A DNA stretch of 64,000 bases from Grammothele lineata (lineage: Eukaryota; Basidiomycota; Agaricomycetes; Polyporales; Polyporaceae): NCBI GenBank assembly GCA_002150815.3, contig NDFF03000061.1, positions 248,001 to 312,000 on the forward strand. Direction: 5' to 3'. Below the pieces are notes generated by a model. That model was given only the letters and a program-made list of their open reading frames with translations. It was not told the origin of the DNA and searched no databases. Each line of letters starts with the position of its first letter. Position 1 is the first letter of the stretch. A program made the position numbers and the translations under genes. Below, piece after piece: positions 32,568-44,692 of the stretch.

Positions 32568-34000
32568 ATGCCGCAGCTCGCTCAATCCACACTATCTCAC
32601 GACGATAAGACGAAGGTCAAGTCCGCATTGAATGCGCCTGCCAATAAGATCCTCATCGCCGCCCGAGCACGGATATATCACGCCAGCCCCGAGCACGGGA
32701 AGTGGTCCTATGCGGGCCTCGAGGGCGCGCTCGCGTTTGTTAGAGACCAGCAGGGTACTCTCCACTTCCAACTCGTCGACCTCAGTTCCGACACGAGGGG
32801 CATCATTTGGGAGCATGAGCTGTATGAGGGCTTTGAGTACTTCCAGGACGGGCCATTCCACACGTTCGCGGAAGATGTGAGTCCTCTATGCCAGTGACGT
32901 GTTGTGATGTTAGCGATGCTCATATTCGTGTGTTCGGTAGGAACGCATGATTGGTGTTTTGTTCTGCGGCGAGAGCGAGGCGAATACCTTCTACGAGAAG
33001 GTGGCGACCACGTTATGCACGTAACTTTCTATATTTTCGCGTGTTTCTTTCTTATGTCTCGTAGCAGCGAAATCGAAATCTTCCTCCACCAAGAGGAAGA
33101 ACTCTAAACCTGCAAAGCATGGCAAGATCGCCCTTGAGTCAATTTCCGGCCCGACCGTCGGTTCGTTCAAGCACGTCGCACACATGGGCTATGACGCGGA
33201 GAAGGGCTTCGACCCCACGAGCGACCCATCCTGGAAGGCCTTCCTAGAAAGCCTTGAAGGGCAGGGCGTTTCACGCGATATAATGGAGGAAAACATGGAT
33301 TTCATCAAGAACTTCGTGCGCGACGCACAGAAGGCACAAGTGAAGACAGATGATGCGGTGACCGACTCCGCAAAGAAGCGCGGTCCGCCGCCGCCTCCAC
33401 CGCGGAGGATGCGCACTCCTGCGGAATCAAAGCCTTCTTTGCCCTCGGGAGATGCTTCGCTGCCACCACCATCGCCTCCTGCTGAAGGGGCTCCTCTGCC
33501 CCCACCTCCGCCTCCTCTTCCAGCAGACAGTGGAAGACCAAGCACGCCCACAAACCTTCTCATACATCAAGCCAGCTGTGACACACTCATCGCCATCCAA
33601 GGAGCAGGGGTACACTGTACAATCAAGAAGCATCAGGAGTCCGGGGAAATTCTTATCGTAAACCTACACCCCTCCGAGCAGGCCTGAACAGATATTTGAT
33701 GCTGTATTTCTGAGTCAGAGCAGAGGGAGGCGTTGGTAGCAATCAGGCCATAGACAGGCGATCACCAGCTGAGTGGGCCGTCCCCAGCTGGCAGCGATGT
33801 CAGCCCTCACACTGGGCTGTATCCCCTGTCCTCGGGTGCGCGTTCTGTTTAAGTAGGGTCCGCGGGTCAGCCTGGCATTGTCGAACTAGACATGTACTAT
33901 CTCACGCGTTGGACTACGCGTGTTAGTTGGGGCGAGTAGGCGTATTAGGCACCCGAACTCGCCCTCCTCCGAGTCTATGCTTGAGCTAACACAGGCGCTG
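32426..34000. repeat. tandem segmental duplication, unit B
   Basis: Second copy of the unit at 30601-32195. It differs by a shorter polyproline region and by about 165 bp (about 33810-33974) present only here, between TCACACT and the shared CTTGAGCTAA..GGCGCTGGGT end. Confidence 0.85.
32568..33687 (+). CDS. WASP-like WH1/polyproline/WH2 protein, copy B (truncated)
   Basis: Exons 32568-32876, 32941-33016 and 33065-33687 give 335 residues. The WH1 domain is close to copy A (NKILIAARARIYHA, WSYAGLEGALAFVRD, GIIWEHELYEGFEY, FHTFAED). It continues with GSFKHVAHMGYDAEKGFD, the MDFIKNFVRDAQ segment and a shorter polyproline tract. Near the end LIAIQGAGVHCTIKKH resembles the WH2 motif of fungal WASPs (usually like LLASIQGKGVHNLKK), but the frame stops about 15 residues later without a central or acidic Arp2/3-binding region. 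The ATG homologous to copy A's start is at 32531, but a 1-nt length change after GATG puts it out of frame, so translation would begin at the ATG of 32568. The second intron again needs a GC donor (TTAT|GCACGT). Confidence 0.72.
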
Positions 34001-34061
34001 GGTACTTCATCCTTGGACCGCCACCACCATGACCTACCGTGACTGACTTTGCTGTACATTA

Positions 34062-34559
34062 ATGCCTGCCTCCATTGATTCCGCTGCAATGTCTGCATCG
34101 TATGACTCTGCTGTAACGCCTGTCCGGTCTCTGGATGCGGCTACCGACGGTCCTCAGGAACCTCCTGCCAAGAAAGTGGGAATCCTCATGGGTGGCTTTC
34201 TATTCGACTCCATGTCCAAGATCAGACGTCTCTGCCTCGACGCCTATGGCCTCACTGAGGCGAGGGTCGACGATCTCGGCCCTCTAGACAGTGTTTTCTT
34301 CTACTTTCAGACGCACCAAGCCATTGATAGTCCCAGCTTCTTTCCCGTCACATACTACCACCGTTCGTCTCCCAACGTCCCAAGGAAAGGCTACGCCCTC
34401 GTCTGCCGACTCGTCTTCGTGAGCCCCTATATGCCCAAGCCAGACCTCTCTCTCGACGAGAAGGCGTGACGGTACGCCGACAAATGGTTCCCTCCGGAAC
34501 TGCGGGCGTCGGAGGCGTACAAAGGCGTTCCGTTCCTTGAGTCCGAGTACCCGTACTAG
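34062..34559 (+). pseudogene. unknown ORF interrupted by an in-frame TGA
   Basis: A single open frame from ATG 34062 to TGA 34467-34469 codes 135 residues (MPASIDSAAMSASYDSAV... KKVGILMGGFLFDSMSK...). The same frame then continues for 29 codons with a composition like the rest (RYADKWFPPELRASEAYKGV, then PFLESEYPY) to TAG 34557-34559. There is no plausible intron that removes the TGA. The simplest view is a nonsense mutation in a gene of about 165 codons. Stop-codon readthrough or a genuinely shorter protein are alternatives. No domain is recognised. It lies directly after the WASP-like duplication. Confidence 0.5.
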
Positions 34560-35611
34560 GCGATCCCCCGTAAGTCGTCCCCTGAGCGTTCACGCAACTC
34601 TCGCCTATCCCCTTCTCTGCTAGCCAGGGGGTGCGTCAAAAGAAAGTTGGAAGAGACTCATCCTGCAGTCAAGCAACTTCGGGTACAGTGGATCATACGT
34701 TGGCTCGAGGAAGAGAAGGTGGCAGGGAGGCCGTCCGGTATCGATGTCATCGTGAGCTCCCCAACATGCTCGAGAATTGTGGCTGCTTACCATTATTAAC
34801 AGCCTCCACGGCTGCCCGTCGAATATCATGTACGTCAGTGAGGCTATATATCCTGGTGCGTCGCATCCTGCCTCTATTGCCCCCCAGTTAATTCGCTAAC
34901 GATGTATTCCCGTACGCTCCTCAGAACCTCTGTCTTTCGAAGATTTGATGGATTTCGCTGCGCCGGTGGAGCATCGCAGGAATCCAGGACAACCATCACA
35001 AGTGTACGCCTGTAGCCAGATTGTAACGAAGCATGGGTTGAGCACGAATGCTCCCCTGAGTAATAATAACACAACGCCTTCGCGATGTCGCCCCGGCGTG
35101 ATACATGCAGGCTTAGCCAAACAGATATTTCTAGACCCATCTTCGTCCGCCACCGTTTCTGCTGTTCCGGCATGGTACCGGCGCAGAGTTCTGCCGAATA
35201 GTGTGGACTGTAGGCAATCTACTGGGTTGTCGCGTCGCGAGCTTCGAAGATAAGGTGCAGCCCATCACATGTCCAACGCACGACAGACGTCGATCCGGTC
35301 GAGGACTTCATGATTAGCAAGGCTGATATAGCACGACATTCTATTCGAGTGTTTGCTAGTCGAGGCAGAAGATGAGGAGACACTAGCCAACGCGTTACGC
35401 CAGTCAGAATAGACACACTCAAAACATAATCTTTCGATGCCGCTGGTATGGTACTATGCTACAAGACTTCTAGACACAATATAAAGCACTTGGCAACACA
35501 ACTAGAGGGAGGAAGTGCGACGGGATAGGAGACGAGGAGGGAAGGGTGGGTTCGACAACGCGAATGGGATGTCCGGCGTACGCAGGCTCGAGGGGGAGGT
35601 GGTGTAGGTGT
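34560..35611. other. 1-kb stretch without a recognised gene
   Basis: Only short open frames without domain signals. The right end should be the 3' untranslated region of the minus-strand cullin gene. Confidence 0.45.
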
Positions 35612-38395
<2,784 letters not shown>

Positions 38396-39906
38396 ATCTG
38401 CGTGTCGTGAACGGTGTCGTGAGCGGGACGAAGGGCGGGGGCGGGGCGGGAAAGATGTGGTCGATGGTCAAGCACCGGTTGCGCGTCTGGGCTCGTGGCT
38501 GCCTCAAGTCACGCAGCGTGTTCGCTCGTTTGTGACCTCGCGCTCCTTGTTTCCTCACGCTCGCACGACCTTATCCTCCTCGCTGCCCCCGCCTCGCAGC
38601 GTCTTTTGTTGCTGCTCTACAGCCCTCGTTAATCTGCGTCGGTTAACGACAAGTCCGATGCCATGCTGTCCCAATGCGAGTGCTATGTACTACACGAAAT
38701 CCTAGATCTATTCCCAGATCTCAAGGTTCAGACGTGCAACCGTGACTCCAAATCCCCGGGCCCGTCTTGCGACATCCTGATATCCTCGGACCTACTGGGC
38801 GAGAGGCGACTAGATAAGTCCATCCCTCCGACGTCTTGACGGCGCATCCGGAAGTCAGCCTCATGGGTGGTGTAGTCTGAAGTTCTGATGGGCACCGGGG
38901 AGATTGCACATATGCTGTCGACGCTCTTGAGTATTGCACGATCAGACAGCGCATGCCCAACCATTTTTGCTGTACCTGGACTTCGCCTCAGTCCATCCCC
39001 AGGCGTTTACCGTTCACGTTAACACTCTACATCATCTACCGCCTTGAGCCTAACCATCCTCGCACCATGGGGACATCTCCACATGCCCATGCCGGGTCCC
39101 TGGGGTGTGGTTCGGGCACGGGATGGTATTGGCGAATATGTTAAGGCTTGTTGAGGGCAGCCCTTATGTCGACTTGACTCACGGAATACTTACTGTCCGA
39201 TTACGCCACCGTGTAACAATATCCATCGACACATCACATATCTTTGCTAAATCCGCCTACAACCGAACCCAGGTGGTATTCTTGAGCCAACGTCAACAGT
39301 CGGCGGCTGAAAGGTGGCGGAGCGGTGGCTGAGAAAGGCAGGGTCGCGGAGAGTGACAGGGCGAGGACTTCTTGCTGCAGTCTCAACACGAGGGAAGCTA
39401 AAGCATAGCAGAGTCGAAGCAGGTTCAAGTTGAATCGTGGCGATTGGTGTAGATCGAAAATGATTACGGCCAAGGTGACGTCAAGAGAGCGAGCACGAAC
39501 TAAGCGAAGAAGAAGTGAGAAAGAAAAACGCGGGGGCAAAAAAGTGGTCTCGTACCAACTCGTACCCATCCGTATGTATGATGTCGCACCCCACCACTGC
39601 AAATCACACTTGCGGTGGCGGCTGCGAGTACTAACACAGCTAGGAGCGAGACCAAAAAAGCGCCAAAAGCACCGCGTAAGTAATATGATTTTCCGAGATA
39701 GCACTACACTACTTACCACCGAACTTCCGAGCACTCAGTAGAGCGCACGTCAATCCTTCCCGTCAGTAGTGCACGAATAGTACTGATCTGCGAGCACGGT
39801 CATGACGTCATGAGAGGTCATAAGCGCGCATACAGCGAGAATCAACGCTCAGCGCTCAGTATGTATATCAGTTGAGGAGCCCAGACCTCTCCTGACTCCA
39901 ACCGTC
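38396..39906. other. 1.5-kb intergenic region, CUL1 / HNH gene
   Basis: Divergent spacer that should hold both promoters. Immediately upstream of CUL1 is C/T-rich sequence. A 14-bp palindrome TCATGACGTCATGA (39800-39813) and a TATA-like GTATATCA (39862-39869) precede the HNH gene. The 166-codon minus-strand open frame at 39234-39734 has no family features. Confidence 0.45.
39800..39813. promoter_or_regulatory. CRE/ATF-type palindrome (14 bp, core TGACGTCA)
   Basis: TCATGACGTCATGA is perfectly palindromic with a full TGACGTCA core, about 95 bp upstream of the HNH gene start. A likely bZIP (Atf/CREB-type) site. Confidence 0.55.
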
Positions 39907-40947
39907 ATGGCAACATTCCAACAGGGCTTCACCCTTCCCCTTCCCTCTCCCTATCCCCCCTCAGGATTCGGTTGGGAATCATGCGATGTATCCGCAATAT
40001 CGTCTACCACAGCTTTCAACACCGGAGTAAATCAACGCGATCAATTTCTGGGACAGCCCCGTTGTATCGTTTGCGGTTATGATCTGAGCGTTGAACATTG
40101 CCACATCATTGCGCGAACGGAGCCAAAAACGGTGTGTTTCGGTCTATCAAAGCGATGTTGTACTATTCTCTGAAATCTGAGCTAATACCGTACTGGCAGT
40201 GGAACGATATGCGGACGAAGCACCAGTGGATACCGAGCCAGGCTAAAGCGCATGGCAAGCACGATGCGCGCAACGGTATTCTCATGTGTCCCAACCATCA
40301 CATAGCGTTTGATGCCCTGACATTCTATATTCGTTACATTCCTTCGGTGCGTGTAGTGTTCATCGTTCCAGATCTGCGATCTGAGTGCTCAATGCGAGCA
40401 GTGTCGCAAGTTCGTCCTGGTCAACTTCAGTCAAGAGCGTGACAACGCACCATTCCACGGCAAGGCCATAGCACTCGACATCGATGACAGATATGCACCC
40501 TTTCCTTCCCTGTTCATCGTCCACGAGATGCGTGTTCGTGCTCGATGGCCTTGGAACCCCGTCGCCCCCGAAATTCCTGATGATCCATCTTGGCAAGATT
40601 GGATTCAAACGATGGGCGTACTACGGGACTCGGAAGGTGCGCCAGGCCGGGGCCTATTTCAACGCGATCGTCCGCCGTCTCCGACTGGGGAAACTGGCGG
40701 CACTGAGGGTACCTGGGCGAACTTCCAATTCCCGGCCCAGTCGACGACAGCGAACCCGGGAGCGCAGGGGTCTGCGGGGGTGCTGAACGAGGCGGTGATC
40801 AACGAGATCCTTGCGGCCACGCATGCGTCGGAGACGTGGAAGGCATGCGTTGTGGAGAACACAAGCTGGGAGGGAACTGCGGAGGAAAATATCAACAAGT
40901 ACCGTTCCGTCGTAGGTCCGTCTTCCGCACGGCGTCCGGGATCCTGA
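39907..40947 (+). CDS. HNH-nuclease-like domain protein
   Basis: Exons 39907-40131, 40200-40346 and 40402-40947 give 918 nt (305 residues). The core has a CxxC (CIVCGYD), HCHIIART, WIPSQAKA and then ARNGILMCPNHHIAFDA, the pattern of fungal HNH_2-type domains (Cys/His metal site plus an NHH/FD catalytic-like motif) at about residues 55-120. It continues with FYIRYIPS, CRKFVLVNF, FHGKAIALDIDDRYAPFPSLFIVHEMRV (over 20 residues, quoted in part by position 40440-40530) and DDPSWQDWI. The C-terminal part contains ETWKACVVENTSWEGTAEEN, as in related Agaricomycete proteins. These proteins are common and lineage-expanded in mushrooms; whether they cut DNA is not known. All three junctions are phase 0. 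The last 15 residues may be altered. Confidence 0.82.
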
Positions 40948-41857
40948 AGCTGTTCGCGCTCGGTGCACATCAGGTTCGCCCATTCGCGCATCTCGTTCCG
41001 ACGCTGCGTCCTGAGTCCCGCTCCTGCAGTACGCTCTGCGCGCGCCCCCGTAGAACGAGTTCGCGCCGCCGAGCCGCGCGCACGATCAAACACTTTGGCG
41101 TGCAGCTCAAGATGGCGCCGCGGGCGATCCTCGCGTACTTACAAGTTACCTCACGCTCGTGAACAAGCTCTCCATCCCCTGGGACGGATCCACTGCATGA
41201 AGCCGCCGTCGCCAACGAGCGAGGAGTGGACGGCGGAGTGGTCTCGACGTTTATCGTCGGTACTATCGCCCTCGCACGTCGTCGACTTAGCCTACGTCCG
41301 CGCCTACTACGTCCGCCGTACCGCCGGTGTTGTTATTAGTATCCTTCAAGCTTGTCGTGATTCTTGGGACAGCTTGTGTTTGCGAATACATAGTCCGTTC
41401 ATGTGCCCAATCTGGTGCAGCTATCCCACACTGCATTGGCTACGACGGTCCTAGACGACCTTGTATGACGCTAATGTCGAGGCATATCATTGTTGTACTG
41501 TATGGCATGCATATTCTAGAGACACCGTTTCTGTTTCAGCATAACGTTACAATCACACTGAATGCCAGCCTGGTCCGACGGTCCGAGAAGCCTTATGACG
41601 TCATCTGGTAAGAATCAGCTTACTACGCATTCTGAACAACTCCTGAACGCCCCAATGGAGGTTGCGATTGTACGTTGAAGAGCCCGAGGAGAAAAACCCA
41701 CGGCGCGCGAGGAGAATCGTTAAGCATTGGCCCCCGTGCCTTCTGATTGCTCTAGACTGTGCCTTCTACTCCCGCGTAGGCGCTCTACGTCCAGCTAGGT
41801 CCAGCTCCGCGCTCGACGTCGCTTGCCGTGTGCCGACTGGAGCTACGTCTCGCCACA
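40948..41857. other. intergenic stretch with a coding-like remnant
   Basis: Around 41125-41202 one frame reads RVLTSYLTLVNKLSIPWDG before a stop, and another upstream reads TIKHFGVQLKMAPRAILAY. These look like pieces of a former gene, but no full model is possible. A TGACGTCA palindrome is at 41596-41603. The right end should include the Aim41-like gene promoter. Confidence 0.4.
41596..41603. promoter_or_regulatory. CRE/ATF-type palindrome TGACGTCA
   Basis: Perfect 8-bp palindrome about 255 bp before the Aim41-like start codon. Confidence 0.45.
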
Positions 41858-42759
41858 ATGTCCGCATCCATGACCGCTCTTCTTTTCCGTTCGTCTCGTA
41901 TCTCTTCGATACCGAAGTATGCATCGTCGCCTATACGATGTAGGTGGATGTCGGACGTCAAGGTACCTGGTACGTCTCCATTGATTCATGGTGTATAAAG
42001 TTGCGTGGCAGGGCTAAGAAACCGCAAGATGTCCGTGCAACGCTCATGACAGAGCTCAAGAACGCGATGAAGGTATGCTCTTGCTTTGATTCACTCCCAA
42101 CGTTCCGGACTCCATAGCTCGTGGAGTCTGACTATGTTTCCTTTACAGACCAAAAACACAACTGCATCGACCACGATCCGCGTACGTGTTCGCCGCCCTG
42201 TAACTCCCGGACTTCTCCAACTTCACCATTTCTAGTCTGTCCTCGCGGAGGTCTATGCTGCCGACAAGGCTGCGTCTGGGACGGCCTCTCCCTCTACCGT
42301 CGCAACCATCGTCCGCAAAGCTGTCCAGCGTCGCGTGAGTCCCCATCATCTGGCGCACCGAACAAGGTTGCTTAGATGTCCTTTGCACGCGTCCCCAACG
42401 ACATGACTTGCCCCTTCTCTCCCCATATCTCTACCGACCACCTCTGTCGCTCTTCTCCGTAGACCGACGCTGCCGCCGAGTTCACCAAAGCCTCCCGAGC
42501 CGACCTCGCAGAGAAGGAGGAGTCCGAGGCCGCGCTCCTCCGCGCTCTCCTCCCGCCGCTCCTCCCCGCTCACGAGATCGACGGCGTGCTCAAGCAGGTC
42601 CTCGCGGACCCTGCTGTCGAGAAAGCGGTGTCGTCGGGCCCGCCGCAGAAAGCGGCGGGGCTGCTCATGCAAGCGTTCTTTGAGCGCGTGGATAGGGCGA
42701 TGGCGGACTCGCAGCTGGTGCGCGACCGCGCTCTGGCGGCACTGGAGGGGAGGTCGTGA
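41858..42759 (+). CDS. AIM41: Aim41/YqeY-like mitochondrial protein (GatB/YqeY domain)
   Basis: Exons 41858-41943, 42012-42072, 42149-42181 (33 nt), 42236-42334 and 42463-42759 give 576 nt (191 residues). The N-terminus is Ser/Arg-rich without acidic residues ([19 protein letters not shown]), a typical mitochondrial presequence. The YqeY domain follows: [73 protein letters not shown] and [15 protein letters not shown]. In bacteria YqeY is linked to tRNA amidotransferase-like proteins, and yeast Aim41 is mitochondrial; the exact function is unclear. The first intron is the weakest point: the donor AG|GTGGAT is chosen because GTACCT and GTACGT nearby lead to in-frame stops. The other junctions are clean. 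Confidence 0.85.
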
Positions 42760-43095
42760 GCAGCCCAGTACCTCTGTTGTCTTTTTTCTATCATAGAGCG
42801 GTATAATGTAGATAGCACTGTCTTGCGCGGATTATGCGCGCAGATTAATTCCATGATAAACACCTCTCCATTTAGAGCGTGGAACACAGACGTCCTCAGT
42901 GATCTCAGTCCTCGTCCCCCCCCCTCCGAAGGCAGTCCTGTCGTATCCACACGTCGCATCCGGGGATCCGAAGAAGTCAATTGATTCAATAGAATACAGA
43001 GCGGGTACCTATGCGACAGAAAGAGATGCGACACTGGACAACAAAGACATATACTGCAAGCAAAGCAGAGCAGATGGACAATTCGGACAGCGCGC
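42760..43095. other. convergent spacer, Aim41-like gene / PCNA
   Basis: About 335 bp holding the 3' ends of two converging genes. Nothing else seen. Confidence 0.55.
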
Positions 43096-44533
43096 CTAGT
43101 CGTCGCCGATTTTGGGTGCGAGGTAGTACCGGATGTGGCCCTGGTTGAACTCGTACGAGACCTGTGGTCACGGGAAATTAGGGATACGTTGAAAGTAAGA
43201 ACGGCCGGTGAGGGACGTACCAGGAGAGGGACGTCGTTGCTCATCATGAGCTGGACCTTCCTCGAGAGGGACGAGCTCTTCGAGAAGTTCACGAGATATT
43301 TGAGGGAGAAGGTGAGAGTAACCGCCTGGTTCATCTCGATCCGCACGCCTTCAAAATCATCATCATCATCGTCCGCGTCTTTCTTCGCTTTCTTTGCAGG
43401 CTTGCTCTGCAAAAGATGGGTTAGGCTAAGGCCTGAGACACACTTTGGCAACTACGACACGCACCTTTCCAGCCGATCGCTTACGCTTCTTGCTCGAGCC
43501 CTCGTCGTCGTCGTCGTCATCCTCGTCCTTCTCAAGCTTGACCTCTCCCTCACCCTCGTCCTCGTCGTCACCGTTCATCTCCACATCTTCGCCATTCTCC
43601 TCCTTCTTGACCTTTTCCTTTTTGATCTTCTTCTTGCCTCCCTCGCCATCGCTGACGTCCTCATCTTCGCTCTCCGCTTCGTTCTCCTCTTCGTCCTCGT
43701 CCTTCGCAGCCTTCGACGAGCTGCCCTTCTTCTTAGGCGCAGCGTCGGCAGACTGCTTGAGGAGGATGTTCCCGTTCGCCGCCTCACCATCCGAGACGAA
43801 GCGGATGCCCTCCTTCGACACCTCGATTCGCACAGACTCGCCGAGCAGGGACAGGTCGCGCACTATGCGCGAGAATTCGCCAGAAGGAAGGGTGACGCTC
43901 GCGTCGTATTCCGTGTCCGGGATGCCGAGCGTGTCGGCGTCGATGTCCATGAGCTTCATTTCGTACTCTGCGATCCTGTCGGAGTCTGGACGCGTCGCGT
44001 CAGTTAACGCGACCTCACAGCACCGCACCGAAGGAACGATTCATGGACTAGACCGCAGCCACCCGTCCCATTTCTATGCAGAATTTGGAGACACGTACTT
44101 TTGGCCTCATATGTCAGAGAGAGAATGTCGGCATCGTCGCTCGCTTTCAGCGTGCAGATATCGTCGTCCTTCGCGCACTTCAGCACCTTTGTCAGAGACG
44201 TCAGGTTCACGCCGAGGGGGATCGTGCGGTCGCAACGATAGCGCTTGAAGCCTGAGGCATCCAGCTTGACCGCGACAAGCGCGACGTGGGAGTTGTCCAT
44301 GGCTTGGAGGGTCTAGAGGACACGCGTCAATAACCGCGCCTGGCACATGTTTTCATTATGAGCAAAAGACTCACGATCCCTTCCTCATTACAGTCGAAGT
44401 TCGCATCCGTAACAAGCTCCTTCACAGCTGATGTTTCGCGTCAGCGCACGGTACAATGGCGCGTGGTTGCGAGTAACATACCGTCAAGAAGCCGTTTGAG
44501 AAGAGCGGCCTCTGAGAGCTTCGCTTCAAGCAT
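43096..44533 (-). CDS. PCNA (POL30): PCNA sliding clamp with a ~105-residue charged insertion
   Basis: Homotrimeric DNA clamp for replicative polymerases and repair. Six exons: 44533-44482, 44427-44375, 44312-44099, 43985-43465, 43406-43221, 43161-43096; total 1092 nt, 363 residues (usual length ~260). Canonical parts: [98 protein letters not shown], and the end IRYYLAPKI. Lys164, the conserved ubiquitin/SUMO site, is kept at residue 164 (EVSKEGIRF). After GNILLKQ (residue ~184) the normally ~10-residue loop before [11 protein letters not shown] (~303) is replaced by about 118 residues of Lys/Glu/Asp-rich low complexity. This includes [13 protein letters not shown], runs of Asp, and KKRKRSAGK, which could be a nuclear signal. 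One intron falls inside the insertion. The fold on both sides is intact, so the clamp should be functional. Confidence 0.95.
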
Positions 44534-44620
44534 TTCAGATAAAGTGGTGGTCTGGGGAGTTAGAGGATACACTGAGGGAGAGGCGGACGCGGTGGGGAGA
44601 GACGAGGAGACAGAGACCAG

Positions 44621-44692
44621 ACGCGTCGCCGCCTTTTGCCCTGTCGGACTTTGAATCTGGCGACGCGTCACGTAACACGTTAGGTCACGCGT
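44621..44692. promoter_or_regulatory. three MluI cell-cycle boxes (ACGCGT) upstream of PCNA
   Basis: ACGCGT occurs at 44621-44626, 44663-44668 and 44687-44692, i.e. 88-160 bp upstream of the PCNA start codon at 44533. In yeasts MBF (Mbp1/Swi6, or fission-yeast MBF) binds this motif to drive G1/S transcription of DNA-replication genes, including PCNA. Confidence 0.7.

Noticed and set aside
30601..34000. Transposon as the cause of the WASP-like tandem repeat
   Set aside because: No terminal repeats, target-site duplication or transposase/reverse-transcriptase frame seen; introns are duplicated too, so it looks like segmental duplication.
39234..39734. 166-codon minus-strand open frame upstream of the HNH gene
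   Set aside because: Leu/Ser/Arg-rich without domain; no splice partners; lies in the probable promoter region.
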